A DNA stretch of 51,641 bases from an uncultured Actinomycetes bacterium (GTDB taxonomy: Bacteria > Actinomycetota > Actinomycetes > S36-B12 > UBA5976): contig CAITJH010000006.1 in the NCBI GenBank assembly GCA_903892635.1, positions 1 to 51,641 on the forward strand. Direction: 5' to 3'. Under the pieces are notes generated by a model. That model did not search any database. It was not told the origin of the DNA and was given only the letters and a program-made list of their open reading frames with translations. A program made the translations under genes and the position numbers. Below, piece after piece: positions 1 through 8,445 of this stretch (within the stretch, counting starts at the first letter, position 1; every line of letters begins with the position of its first letter).

Positions 1-81
1 GAATGCCATAACAAGCAGCGGTGCGACAAAGGCGAAGCCAACAACTGCAGAGCCCTCACTAGCGCGCAGATTATGGTGCAC
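1..81 (-). CDS. TadE-like pseudopilin, N-terminal fragment (3' end outside window)
   Basis: The reverse strand from a GTG at 79-81 runs open to the window edge. It encodes a short polar leader ending in RASEGS followed by a hydrophobic stretch AVVGFAFVAPLLVMAF. A small residue plus a hydrophobic helix right at the N-terminus is typical of TadE-like minor pilins, and tadE normally follows the Flp pilin gene in actinobacterial tad operons. The start overlaps the stop of the upstream pilin gene, so translational coupling is likely. No Shine-Dalgarno is visible; an alternative in-frame TTG lies at 103-105. Only 27 codons are present, so the call rests on the helix and the position in the operon. 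Confidence 0.55.
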   Translation of the reverse strand, partial: MHHNLRASEGSAVVGFAFVAPLLVMAF

Positions 82-271
82 TGACAGACCGAAGTGCGCT
101 GCCAAGAACAGATTTCAATTGCGAGTCAGCAACTGACCAAATGGCAACTACTAACCCTGCCGTCATCACTGTGACAAGCACCCAACCCGGCACGTCTCCG
201 CGATCGGAATTGAGGTGACTCGTAAGTCGTGCAGACATCTCGCCTAGCCAACCGTTAATTTTCTTCTTCAT
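71..271 (-). CDS. small Flp-like pilin of a Tad locus
   Basis: This 66-residue protein has a basic N-terminus (KKK), a hydrophilic leader of about 27 residues ending in DRGDVPG, and one hydrophobic helix (WVLVTVMTAGLVVAIW), followed by a short tail. That layout is typical of Flp-type pilins cleaved by a TadV prepilin peptidase. The usual Glu at position +5 of the mature pilin is not obvious here. A strong purine-rich ribosome binding site (GGGGGAAAG) precedes the ATG. It lies 36 bp downstream of tadC and overlaps the TadE-like start, so it is part of the tad operon. It may be the major pilus subunit, or an actinobacterial small membrane protein of the same locus (compare DUF4244). Confidence 0.7.
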   Translation of the reverse strand: MKKKINGWLGEMSARLTSHLNSDRGDVPGWVLVTVMTAGLVVAIWSVADSQLKSVLGSALRSVSAP

Positions 272-307
272 CTTTCCCCCTATTTTTGATTCAGCACACG
301 TTGTGCG

Positions 308-1198
308 TCATAAAACCTTTAGTGCGATCAAACCCGGATAGATCGCAACCAGAACAATCATCGGAAGAATCAGGAATACAACTGGTAGCAGCATTGCTGA
401 TTCTTTCTTGCCAGCTAACACAATGAGTTCGCGCGCATGTTCAGCACGAGCATCGCTGGCTTGAGCACGCAGCACATTCGCTAAAGGTGTGCCTCGTTCG
501 AGCGAGGTTGTAATTGCACTCAAGCTACGAGCCAGTTGTGGGCTATCGAACGTATCCTTCAATGCCCTCAAAGCATCGGCCAAAGGTAATCCTGCGCTTA
601 TTGATACAAGAGATCGGGAGAGTTCCTGAGAAATCACACCCGCACTCAACCTGGTTATCCGTTCAATTCCAGCGACAACTGGCTCACCGGCCGCGATTGA
701 GAATGCCAAAAGTTCCAGAACATTGGGCAACTCTGAATTTGCCTTCTGAGCCCGCGTGGCAACGTCATTGTCAAGCGAAACTCTCAATAGCCAGCCACTC
801 GTCGGAATCGCTGAAATCATCAACACCAGACCAAGCATGAGGCTTGACCCATGATGTGTGACACTTCGCAAAGTGCACCAGCACAAGGCAATGGCTACGC
901 CTGACAATGCAGCGGAGAGTTGATTCGATCGAAAGTCTGACAGGGACTGGCTGCGGCCACTTTGTCGCAACAGCACCTTGAGTTTGCGATCATTTCCCCA
1001 CGGTGCTTGAGGTGATGAAGCTAAAGCTTGCTTCAGAAAACTTGTTACTGAACTCTTGACTTGCGAATCCGGAATCACAATTCCAGCGTGCCGCGCGATC
1101 ACCTGATCAAACGATGAACGTGTTGCTACTCTCCACTCGAACATAGTCATAATTCCAAAGGACAAAAACACTCCACACAACACTGCGCCAATGGCCAT
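308..1198 (-). CDS. tadC: Tad secretion system inner-membrane protein TadC
   Basis: A 296-residue type II secretion F-family membrane protein. It has an N-terminal membrane segment (MAIGAVLCGVFLSFG), two central helices, a cytoplasmic GSPII_F domain (NVLELLAFSIAAGEPV through GTPLANVLR) and a C-terminal pair of hydrophobic segments (LLPVVFLILPMIVLVAIYPG). TadB and TadC form the membrane platform that couples the TadA ATPase to pilin assembly. The ATG at 1198 overlaps the tadB stop as ATGA, so translation is coupled. A longer reading frame extends upstream to 1393, but that N-terminus is Cys- and Arg-rich noise inside tadB and is rejected. Confidence 0.87.
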   Translation of the reverse strand: MAIGAVLCGVFLSFGIMTMFEWRVATRSSFDQVIARHAGIVIPDSQVKSSVTSFLKQALASSPQAPWGNDRKLKVLLRQSGRSQSLSDFRSNQLSAALSGVAIALCWCTLRSVTHHGSSLMLGLVLMISAIPTSGWLLRVSLDNDVATRAQKANSELPNVLELLAFSIAAGEPVVAGIERITRLSAGVISQELSRSLVSISAGLPLADALRALKDTFDSPQLARSLSAITTSLERGTPLANVLRAQASDARAEHARELIVLAGKKESAMLLPVVFLILPMIVLVAIYPGLIALKVL

Positions 1199-1854
1199 CA
1201 GAAACCACCTTGCGGGAGCCGACCCATGCGCAACATTGCTGCATATGCAAAAGTAGTAACGAATGCGCAACCTATCAACATTCGGATGCCAGTCGCTGAC
1301 GAATAAACAGAAGCAGCATCGGAACGTGTCGATAACAGCAACACGGTCACCCAAGGAGCAGCAACAGCCATTCGTGCTCCGTTTATTGTCCAACTTTGAC
1401 GAGCCAATACTTCACCGCGAAGTTTTACATCGTCTCGAATTACTTCCGAAAGAGTTCGCAACATGACACCAAGGTCGCTTCCACCTACGTTATAGGCGAT
1501 CGTGAGGGCAGCCACAAACTTCTGGGCAATCGCATCGCTCGACGAATGATTGAGCAATGCGAGCGACTCGACAAAGTTTCCAGATGCTGCGTACTTTTGT
1601 GACACAACTGAAAACTCGCGAGCAATGTCAGGTGTCGATGAATGTGCAAGCTCGCTCACTGCCTGCGGAAGTGACAATCCCGCGCGAATGGCAGATGCCA
1701 CATCATCGACTACATCAGGCCACATCTGAGCAGAAAGTGTGGCTTTCTTTGATCGCGGAAAAACTCGACTCCATTCAACCTGTCGAGGATTACGAAATGC
1801 TGATACAGAAAGTAGGCCACCAATTACGCCAAGTAAAACAACGAGCAGGCTCAT
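1198..1854 (-). CDS. tadB: Tad secretion system inner-membrane protein TadB
   Basis: A 218-residue GSPII_F-type protein, shorter than many TadB proteins (about 300 residues). It has one N-terminal helix (MSLLVVLLGVIGGLLSV), a cytoplasmic domain starting VVDDVASAIRAGLSLPQAVSELA with the conserved KFVAALTIAYNVGGSDLGVMLRTL core, and a C-terminal hydrophobic pair. It is the partner of TadC in the pilus assembly platform. Its ATG overlaps the tadA stop (ATGA at 1851-1854) and its own stop overlaps the tadC start, so tadA-tadB-tadC are chained by 4-bp overlaps. Residue spacing beyond the domain match was not verified. Confidence 0.86.
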   Translation of the reverse strand: MSLLVVLLGVIGGLLSVSAFRNPRQVEWSRVFPRSKKATLSAQMWPDVVDDVASAIRAGLSLPQAVSELAHSSTPDIAREFSVVSQKYAASGNFVESLALLNHSSSDAIAQKFVAALTIAYNVGGSDLGVMLRTLSEVIRDDVKLRGEVLARQSWTINGARMAVAAPWVTVLLLSTRSDAASVYSSATGIRMLIGCAFVTTFAYAAMLRMGRLPQGGF

Positions 1855-2963
1855 AGCTTGATCAACTCATCGGAACGTAACCCGAATATTTCTTGCATTT
1901 CAATAACGCCATTTTCAACGCGGCCAGAAACCTCCGCGATTGTCGAGACCTGCCGACGCCCCAAGGATGATATTTTTGCGTGAACCACCACATCAACTAC
2001 TCCGGCCACAGTCGGAATAACGAAATCTGCTGCGACGTTACTTCCAGCGAGCATTGGCAAAAGACAAAGTTTGGTCAAAGTCTCGCGAGCACTATTGGCG
2101 TGGATTGAACACATACTTGGCATGCCTGAATTCATCGCAACCAATAGATCGAGACATTCTTCTTGTCGTACCTCTCCAACCACAAGTCGATTGGGTCGCA
2201 TGCGCAAAGCTTCTTTAATGAGTCGGCGAAGTGGGATTTCGCCACCCCCTTCGAGACTTGCCTGTCGAGTTTGCAAGGCAACCCAATCTGGGCTCGTCAG
2301 TTGAAGTTCGAAAACTTCTTCACACGTGATAATTCGATCTGTTGCGCAAGCACTATTTAACAAGGCATTCATCAACGTTGTTTTGCCCGCTTGAGTAGCT
2401 CCAGAGACAACTATGTTCTTACCTGAATTTACGCACTCAGTTAGGTGATCAGCGGCGTCATACGACAACGCCCCAGCAGCAACAAGGTCGTGAAGCGAGC
2501 GTGATCCCATTACAAATTTGCGAATGTTGACAGACCAATGAGCGCGTGTGACATCAGGGATAGCTACGTGAAGTCGTGAACCGTCTGGAAGTGTGGCATC
2601 AACAAAAGGTTGTGAAATATCTATTCGGCGACCACTTGAAGCTAACATTCGTTCGATAATGCTTCGCAATTCATCCGCATCAAGAATGACATTTGTTAAC
2701 TCAGTTCGACCATCACGTGCAATGAACACTCGCGATGGATCGTTTATCCAAATCTCCTCGATCGTTAAATCGTCCAAAAGTGGCTGCAGCGCTCCATACC
2801 CAGCAACTTGATTCGTCAGAGCCTCGATGTCGAGCATCGTATGCGAGTCGTGAATAGATCCAACAACGTCTTCAACCAAATGACGAATTTGTGTGCGATC
2901 ACTACCCCCTGAATGCACACGTGCCCGAACTTCGTCCACTACATCACTTACGACACTCGACAC
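1851..2963 (-). CDS. tadA: Tad pilus assembly ATPase TadA/CpaF
   Basis: A 370-residue type II/IV secretion ATPase that powers Tad pilus assembly at the cytoplasmic face. It has the N-terminal CpaF domain (YGALQPLLDDLTIEEIWIN), the Walker A motif GATQAGKTTLMNALL, the Asp box region, Walker B-like RLVVGEVRQEECLDLLVAM and the His box (MCSIHANSARETL). The start is GTG at 2963, preceded by a strong AAGGGGGAG ribosome binding site. It is the first visible gene of the tad operon. The usual upstream tadZ/cpaE gene is absent. Alternatives such as a general type IV secretion VirB11 are less likely given tadB and tadC directly downstream. Confidence 0.94.
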   Translation of the reverse strand: MSSVVSDVVDEVRARVHSGGSDRTQIRHLVEDVVGSIHDSHTMLDIEALTNQVAGYGALQPLLDDLTIEEIWINDPSRVFIARDGRTELTNVILDADELRSIIERMLASSGRRIDISQPFVDATLPDGSRLHVAIPDVTRAHWSVNIRKFVMGSRSLHDLVAAGALSYDAADHLTECVNSGKNIVVSGATQAGKTTLMNALLNSACATDRIITCEEVFELQLTSPDWVALQTRQASLEGGGEIPLRRLIKEALRMRPNRLVVGEVRQEECLDLLVAMNSGMPSMCSIHANSARETLTKLCLLPMLAGSNVAADFVIPTVAGVVDVVVHAKISSLGRRQVSTIAEVSGRVENGVIEMQEIFGLRSDELIKL

Positions 2964-3129
2964 GAGACTCCCCCTTGTTGGTGAGATACACCAGTGGAGT
3001 TACGTTACGTCGATTTGAATCCGACTAAACAGACACACAATTACCTGTGGACAACTGAAAAAATTCAGCAAGAAATGGCGCTGGTATCCACAGACTTCAT
3101 TAAAGCGACTAGACAATAACAAAAAATTG
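2964..3129. promoter_or_regulatory. upstream region of tad operon with two DnaA-box-like 9-mers
   Basis: This 166-bp gap lies between the DedA gene stop and tadA. It contains TGTGGACAA at 3046-3054 and, facing it, TATCCACAG at 3085-3093. Each differs from the DnaA box TTATCCACA by one or two bases. AT-rich runs lie between them and the DedA stop. No gene fits here. A promoter for the tad operon is expected, but I cannot pick a confident -10. Confidence 0.35.
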
Positions 3130-3759
3130 TTATGACTTACGGTTGCGCAACCAACTACGCAGTCCAGCTACGAGTGAGCCGATGATAAAGAACACTGCAA
3201 TTGAATATGATGCAGTTTTTACTGCGGGAATTGTGTAGGCGTAATAGCCGGCCAATGTGAGGCCAACTCCCCATGCCATAGCGCCAACTAAATTGGCCCA
3301 CAAAAACTTGTAGTAATTCATTCGGGCGATACCGGCAATTGCTGGAACGAGTACGCGAGCCCATGGCATGAATCGAGCAACAACAACTGCCCACCAACCC
3401 AGTTCGCCGTAAAACTTTTCTGACTTCTCAATTGCTCGGCGAAGTCGTGGTCCTTTACGCCGATCTAGGTATGGGCGACCATAGTGACGACCAAGAACAA
3501 AGCCAACTTGATCGCCAAGGAACGCGGCCATTCCAATACCAACAGCAAGTACGACGATGTTGATGTTTGTATCGCGAGCAGCGAGTAATCCCGCTGTGAA
3601 GATAAGTGTGTCTCCCGTAATGAACGGAATGAACGCTCCAATGAAAAGTCCTGTTCCAGAGAACACCAGAACCCACACAATGAGACACAACGCAAATGCC
3701 CCAAAGTCGCCGAGCCACGTGGACATTTGTCCATCTAGTCCGGAAGCGAGTATGTGCAC
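3130..3759 (-). CDS. DedA family membrane protein
   Basis: A 209-residue DedA/SNARE-associated (VTT domain) integral membrane protein. The family is linked to undecaprenyl-phosphate and phospholipid flipping and to envelope integrity. Visible features are several hydrophobic segments, a re-entrant-loop-like FIGAFIPFITGDTLIF, the glycine-rich FLGDQVGFVLGRHYG, and the conserved ARFMPWARVLVPAIAGIARM motif with its two key arginines. The start is GTG at 3759 because TAGTCT sits exactly 6 nt upstream, giving a leaderless transcript. An ATG at 3726 is the alternative. The actual substrate is unknown. Confidence 0.9.
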   Translation of the reverse strand: MHILASGLDGQMSTWLGDFGAFALCLIVWVLVFSGTGLFIGAFIPFITGDTLIFTAGLLAARDTNINIVVLAVGIGMAAFLGDQVGFVLGRHYGRPYLDRRKGPRLRRAIEKSEKFYGELGWWAVVVARFMPWARVLVPAIAGIARMNYYKFLWANLVGAMAWGVGLTLAGYYAYTIPAVKTASYSIAVFFIIGSLVAGLRSWLRNRKS

Positions 3760-3765
3760 GTTATA

Positions 3766-3771
3766 AGACTA
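3766..3771 (-). promoter_or_regulatory. leaderless -10 element of the DedA gene
   Basis: TAGTCT on the minus strand lies 6 nt before the GTG at 3757-3759. The spacing places transcription start at the start codon, and no Shine-Dalgarno is present. Confidence 0.5.
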
Positions 3772-3800
3772 GAGATAACTCTGAGTCGCGGGAAATCGAA

Positions 3801-4220
3801 CTAGTGCGAAGCAGTCCATCGAGCAAGAGCTTTCTCCAGTTCGTCAAGTGAACGCACCATGTCATTCAACGAACACTGCATCATCAAGTTAACGACTTCG
3901 TGTTCAAATCGTGAACGCCAATCCGTATGAAGACCGATCAGATACTTGCCATGCGCAAAGGCATAACCCAATTCCCATGCGGTTCCATCATCGGTTGTCA
4001 CCCCATTGAGATTGGCGACAACCACGTCACAGGTATCTATACCGCCACGATCATTCGCGAAAATCTCAGCGATATTTTCTTGCGTCTTTGGCGGATTGTC
4101 ACGGTGCGGTAGAAAGGTATCGAAACCAGCAGCTGCAACAAGTGCCTCCACCTTTTCGATGAACCAACGTTCGCCTTCATCAAATAACGGTCCAGCAATG
4201 TACGCGCGTGGTTTAGCCAT
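3801..4220 (-). CDS. nucleoside 2-deoxyribosyltransferase
   Basis: A 139-residue cytoplasmic enzyme of the nucleoside 2-deoxyribosyltransferase fold. The family cleaves or exchanges the base of deoxynucleosides during nucleoside salvage. The N-terminal AYIAGPLFDEGERWF binds the nucleoside. IDTCDVVVANLNG is the central strand, and DDGTAWELGYAFAHGK carries the probable nucleophile Glu83. The protein has the usual family length. There is no ribosome binding site; TAGATT lies exactly 6 nt upstream of the ATG, indicating leaderless expression as its own unit. Some family members are nucleotide N-glycosidases rather than transferases, so exact chemistry is open. Confidence 0.86.
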   Translation of the reverse strand: MAKPRAYIAGPLFDEGERWFIEKVEALVAAAGFDTFLPHRDNPPKTQENIAEIFANDRGGIDTCDVVVANLNGVTTDDGTAWELGYAFAHGKYLIGLHTDWRSRFEHEVVNLMMQCSLNDMVRSLDELEKALARWTASH

Positions 4221-4226
4221 AACAAC

Positions 4227-4232
4227 AATCTA
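4227..4232 (-). promoter_or_regulatory. leaderless -10 element of the deoxyribosyltransferase gene
   Basis: TAGATT on the minus strand ends 6 nt before the ATG at 4218-4220. There is no Shine-Dalgarno in the gap. Confidence 0.55.
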
Positions 4233-4245
4233 TGACTGAATTGGC

Positions 4246-5328
4246 CTAGTCGCCGAGAATATCTTTAATCTTTTCGGCATCACGCAGAATTGAGCCTCCA
4301 ATAAACAAAGGTTGCGTGTCATCGATATTGCGCAAGTCCTGCATCGCGCTCTCGCGAGTCTCGAGCCATTCACCATCTGAAGTTTGAGCAGATGGATCAT
4401 CTTCGGCAACATCTGCTTGTTCAAAAATCACGTTCGCTGTTGCTTCAAGAATTTTCGCCGTCGCCGAGGCAAGGAATGCTGGCATTTCGTTGCTCTTGCC
4501 AAAAGTAAGTACGAGCTCGCGGCAAATGTTCATGACTGTTTCACAGGTTGCTTCGGTCATTTCAATCTGACGAAGCACTGCTTCTGCTTCTCGTCGGTCG
4601 AGCAGTGGAGACCACTGTGAGCCAACAACTGCGGACTCAGCATTTGCTTTCGCTTCTTCGATTTGAGTTGCAATCCACTCGACACTTGCAAGCCACTGTG
4701 CTGCTTGCTTGCGTGACACCTGAGCATTGGGATGCGAAAGCGTGACAGAAATTTGGTGGAGCAACCTTGCCAGTGCGCGTGCTTCTCGAATTCCCGCTTT
4801 CAGCGCACGATCTTGTGGCTGACCTTTGCGAACAAAATAGGACATGATCATCGCGATAAATACACCGAGCAACACACCATAGAAGCGGTTTTCGATTTTC
4901 TCGGTTTGGACCGATGGCCCAACCACGAGAACAACCGTGATCGCAATAGCTACAGCACCTTCTTCACCAAGTCGCATCAAACGTGAGACCAAGAAACAAC
5001 TGATGATCGAGAGCATGACAACTACCGAACTGAATCCGATAAATTTCATGGACAAGAACGCGACAGTTGCTCCAACTAGTACACCAAGTACCTGAGTGAA
5101 ACTTTCGCGAATCGTTTCATGGAACGTATGGCGCATCGACACCATCGCCGTGATCGATGCAGTGGTTGCCGATACGTTATGGAAATGTGCGCCTAAGAAG
5201 TAACCAAGAGTTCCGGCGGCGGCCGTCAAAGTTGCAAGTCGCACATAAGGCGCGTTGACGACATCGCGAATTGTCATGCCGCCTACGGATACGCGCGAAG
5301 GGCGGAAAAAATCCCTGACTGCTGACAT
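4246..5328 (-). CDS. FUSC/aromatic acid exporter family membrane protein
   Basis: A 360-residue protein with an N-terminal block of about six membrane segments (from RLATLTAAAGTLGYFLG to GVLLGVFIAMIMSYFV) and a cytoplasmic helical C-terminal half of about 190 residues. This resembles the half-size FUSC/ArAE efflux family. The MRHTFHETIRESFTQVLG loop after the second helix is characteristic. The preferred start is ATG at 5328: the perfect AGGAGG at 5334-5339 is 5 nt from it, whereas the upstream in-frame GTG at 5334 overlaps that ribosome binding site. The C-terminal end has acidic stretches (AEDDPSAQTSDGE). The exported substrate cannot be read from the sequence. Confidence 0.76.
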   Translation of the reverse strand: MSAVRDFFRPSRVSVGGMTIRDVVNAPYVRLATLTAAAGTLGYFLGAHFHNVSATTASITAMVSMRHTFHETIRESFTQVLGVLVGATVAFLSMKFIGFSSVVVMLSIISCFLVSRLMRLGEEGAVAIAITVVLVVGPSVQTEKIENRFYGVLLGVFIAMIMSYFVRKGQPQDRALKAGIREARALARLLHQISVTLSHPNAQVSRKQAAQWLASVEWIATQIEEAKANAESAVVGSQWSPLLDRREAEAVLRQIEMTEATCETVMNICRELVLTFGKSNEMPAFLASATAKILEATANVIFEQADVAEDDPSAQTSDGEWLETRESAMQDLRNIDDTQPLFIGGSILRDAEKIKDILGD

Positions 5329-5380
5329 GGCCACCTCCTAGTAGTTCAAGGATGCCAAATCCAAGTCCATTTACCTACCT

Positions 5381-5407
5381 AAAAGAAAAAGACGCCCTCA
5401 GGCGTCT
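5381..5407 (-). terminator. Rho-independent terminator after tRNA-fMet
   Basis: The minus strand reads AGACGCC-TGAG-GGCGTCT followed by TTTTTCTTTT. The stem is 7 bp with a 4-nt loop, and it lies 12 nt beyond the tRNA 3' end. Confidence 0.85.
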
Positions 5408-5418
5408 GATTCTGTTAG

Positions 5419-5492
5419 TAGCGGGGACAGGATTTGAACCTATGACCTCTGGGTTATGAGCCCAGCGAGCTACCGAGCTGCTCCACCCCGCG
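5419..5492 (-). tRNA. initiator tRNA-Met (CAT anticodon)
   Basis: A 74-nt cloverleaf on the minus strand. The acceptor begins CGCGGGG and ends CCCCGCTA, leaving the unpaired first base that marks initiator tRNAs. The anticodon arm is CTGGG-CTCATAA-CCCAG, with the three consecutive G:C pairs needed for P-site binding. The T-loop TTCAAAT is intact. CCA is not encoded (CTA follows A73). It is followed directly by a terminator, and the UPF0182 gene lies 42 bp upstream on the same strand. Confidence 0.96.
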
Positions 5493-5534
5493 TCGGTTCC
5501 TTAAGGATACGTCACAAGTGGAGCAGCCACCAAA

Positions 5535-8393
5535 TTAAGGAGTTGCGCTCGGCGACGCAGATGGTGTCGCCTTGGCTGTTCCTGCAATCTTGTTGCCCGC
5601 CGCAGTGGCTCGATTCAAAGCAGCCTCTAGTCGCTTTTGGGCTGCGCCATAGGCCGCAAAATCACCCTTAGCCAAAGCAGCTTGTCCATCGCTGTACGCC
5701 TGATTAGCATCCACTAGCGCCGCGGCCAAGTCGGTTTGCGGTGTTGTGTTTGTCGGCGTTGTGGTGGTGCCACCTGCATTTTGATCACTAAAGACCTTCA
5801 CAAGGGCAGTCTTTAAATCATCCTCGAATGCCACCTTCGATCCAAACGAGACCAAAACTTTTCGGAGCAACGGATAACCATTTGCACCACTTGCCCGCAC
5901 GTAAACCGGCTCGAAGTACAACAGTCCTCCACCAACTGGCAGTGACAAAAGATTTCCGAGTTCAACATCGGATCCACCACTTCGCAACAGCGAAAGTTGC
6001 TTAGAAACTTCAGGATCAGACTCGAAATTATTTTGTACCTGTGTTGGACCAGGAATTGTTGTGTTTCGCGGCAACTGCAAGACACGAATCGTTCCGTAAT
6101 CAGGGCCTGGATCAGAGTTAACCGACATAAACGCAGCAAGCGTTTGACGCTTGTTCGGTGCAAACGTAGTCGTCAGTTGGAATGTTGGAGCAGTTTGATC
6201 CGGCATTTTCAACGTCAAGTAGTAAGGAGGCTGTGCCTGATTGACAGTTGGCTTGGTTGGATCGTTCGGAACATTCCAAAAATCTTGACCCGAGTAAAAC
6301 GACTGGGCATCAGTCACGTGGTACTTGGAAAGAACATCACGCTGAACCTTGAACAAATCTTCGGGGTAACGAACGTGATCCAAGATTCCAGCTGGAATTG
6401 CGGATGCGGGTTCGACAACTCCTGGGAATACCTTCGACCACGCCTTGAGAACTGGATCGTTGGCATCCCATGCATAGATGTGAACTGTACCGTCGTATGC
6501 ATCAACCGTTGCCTTAACCGAATTACGAACGTAATTAACGACACCAGAGGCAAGCTGAGCATTCGTGTTTTGGGTATTCACAGAGTCAGCTGTCGCATCA
6601 CCAAGTGAAATTCGTTCTGCATAGGGATAGTCATTTGAGGTTGTGTACCCATCAATGATCCACTGGATCTTGCCATCAACTACTGCAGGATACGGATCGC
6701 TATCGAGCGTGAGCCAAGGCGCAATTTTCTTTACTCGTGTGGCAGGGTCACGGTCGTAAAGAATCTTTGAGTTAGTCGAAATTTGATTCGACAACAAAAT
6801 GTTTGGCTCTTGATAGTGCACGGCGAACAGCAATCGTTGGAAGATGTTTCCAACTGGAACACCGCCCTTGCCGTCATACGTGTTGCTCGCTTGACCGTTT
6901 GCGCTCTTGTCATCTGGGTAATCGAGTTCGCGATTTTGACCAGGTGTCGCAGTTCCTACGATGGAGTATGTCGGAGACTGTTCACCGAAATACACACGCG
7001 GTTGCATGATATTTAGCGGACCCGAAGGCGGAACATCGCTCTCGTAGAAAGATGGAGCACCATCAGCATTCGCGGTGTTTTCATAAGCTGCAACTGCGCC
7101 ATAGCCATGAGTGAAAACCATGTGGTCGTTAAACCAGTTACGTTGCGAGTCCGAGACTCCCGCAAGACTCACTTCACGAACTGCAATCACAGTTCCGCGC
7201 TTGACGTTGTTGATCGCGTATCGATCAATGTCCAGTGAATCTGGGAACGCGTAGTAGCCACGAATCTGTTGCAAGTTGCGGTAGGTCGGTGACACCAAAC
7301 TCGGATCGAGAATACGAATGTTCGACAACGTGCCTGAATCTTTTGAAATCGAGGCCACTGTTGGATCATCAATTGCTTGATATTCCGAAATCTTGACCTT
7401 GGTTAGTGCGTAGGCAGCTTTAGTCGCATCAAGATTGCGCTGAATGTAAGGAGTTTCTCGCTGCAATTCACTTGGTTTAACTTGTACTTGCTGCACAAAC
7501 GTTGGATACAAACCGCCAAGTAACAACGACGCACCAAGCATCACGCCAAATGCGATGAACGGCAGTGACCAACCAGGTCGGATGAGCGAGATAAAGAACA
7601 AGATCGCGGTAGCAAGCGCGATATAAGTAAGCATTGTCTTTGCCGGTACGAGTGCATGAACGTCCGTGTAACGCAAACCAGTCATTAATGAATCAGAAGT
7701 TGTCGCAAGCGAGTATTTGTCGATCGAATAAGCTGCTGCTTTTAGCAAAGAAACAACACCGAGGAAAAACATTAAATGAGCACGAGCACCATTTGATGAT
7801 TGACGAATACCACCTGAGCGAAAACCACCATAAATAAAGTGCACGAAGATATTGGCAATCATTGCTGCAAGAACAACTGTGAATGCAAATCCAATGACAA
7901 ATCGATAGAACGGTAAGTCAAAGACATAGAACGAAACATCTTTGCCGAATTGTGGATCTTTAGTTCCAAAAGGTGACGCGTTTCGCCACAGCACAACTGA
8001 ATGCCACTGTGAAACTGCCGAAAGTCCAACGAGAGCGCCAAAGAAAAGTGAGCCGGTCAGGAAAAGAATGCGGCGAATTGGATCGAGTCCTTCGCGATAG
8101 CGATGCAGTGCCATCAACTCGGGACTTACCCAGCCATCTTGTGGACGTGCGCGGTGAGCCAACGTCGATGCCGTCCAGACGACAAGTGCAGTGAGTCCAC
8201 CAACGATCGCGAATATCACAGATTTCAGAACAAGCTGCTTGGTCAAGACATTGCTATGTCCAACAGAAATGAACCACTGCCAGTTTGCCCAGAAGCCAGA
8301 GAGCACGGTCACTACTGCGAACAGCACCGCCAGAACCATGACGACAATTGCTAGTGGGCTTCGACGGGCACGGACTAAATCTTGAGTACTCAC
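5535..8393 (-). CDS. UPF0182 family integral membrane protein
   Basis: A 952-residue UPF0182 protein (Rv3193c-like). The N-terminal third holds about seven membrane segments. A large extracytoplasmic region follows, with family-typical motifs such as YPTFVQQVQVKPSELQRE, ITPYIxRN-like TPYIQRNLDATKAAY and the IAPWLTLDSDPYP segment. The C-terminus is Thr/Pro/Ala-rich, with a short helical region and a low-complexity tail (ATPSASPSATP). The function is unknown. The chosen start is GTG at 8393 because TAGGCT lies 7 nt upstream. A longer frame to 8447 shares the CATG of the divergent gene and is less likely. The gene sits in the conserved UPF0182-PDZ protease neighbourhood. Confidence 0.9.
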   Translation of the reverse strand: MSTQDLVRARRSPLAIVVMVLAVLFAVVTVLSGFWANWQWFISVGHSNVLTKQLVLKSVIFAIVGGLTALVVWTASTLAHRARPQDGWVSPELMALHRYREGLDPIRRILFLTGSLFFGALVGLSAVSQWHSVVLWRNASPFGTKDPQFGKDVSFYVFDLPFYRFVIGFAFTVVLAAMIANIFVHFIYGGFRSGGIRQSSNGARAHLMFFLGVVSLLKAAAYSIDKYSLATTSDSLMTGLRYTDVHALVPAKTMLTYIALATAILFFISLIRPGWSLPFIAFGVMLGASLLLGGLYPTFVQQVQVKPSELQRETPYIQRNLDATKAAYALTKVKISEYQAIDDPTVASISKDSGTLSNIRILDPSLVSPTYRNLQQIRGYYAFPDSLDIDRYAINNVKRGTVIAVREVSLAGVSDSQRNWFNDHMVFTHGYGAVAAYENTANADGAPSFYESDVPPSGPLNIMQPRVYFGEQSPTYSIVGTATPGQNRELDYPDDKSANGQASNTYDGKGGVPVGNIFQRLLFAVHYQEPNILLSNQISTNSKILYDRDPATRVKKIAPWLTLDSDPYPAVVDGKIQWIIDGYTTSNDYPYAERISLGDATADSVNTQNTNAQLASGVVNYVRNSVKATVDAYDGTVHIYAWDANDPVLKAWSKVFPGVVEPASAIPAGILDHVRYPEDLFKVQRDVLSKYHVTDAQSFYSGQDFWNVPNDPTKPTVNQAQPPYYLTLKMPDQTAPTFQLTTTFAPNKRQTLAAFMSVNSDPGPDYGTIRVLQLPRNTTIPGPTQVQNNFESDPEVSKQLSLLRSGGSDVELGNLLSLPVGGGLLYFEPVYVRASGANGYPLLRKVLVSFGSKVAFEDDLKTALVKVFSDQNAGGTTTTPTNTTPQTDLAAALVDANQAYSDGQAALAKGDFAAYGAAQKRLEAALNRATAAGNKIAGTAKATPSASPSATP

Positions 8394-8400
8394 AAGTGCC

Positions 8401-8406
8401 AGCCTA
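8401..8406 (-). promoter_or_regulatory. leaderless -10 element of the UPF0182 gene
   Basis: TAGGCT on the minus strand lies 7 nt before the GTG at 8391-8393. No ribosome binding site is visible. Confidence 0.45.
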
Positions 8407-8445
8407 CGTTGCAAAGACACTCTCGCAATACGACAGACTAGAGCC

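Noticed and set aside
1199-1393. N-terminal extension of tadC to 1393
   Set aside because: The extra residues are Cys/Arg-rich and out of frame with tadB. The ATGA overlap at 1198 gives a clean, coupled start.
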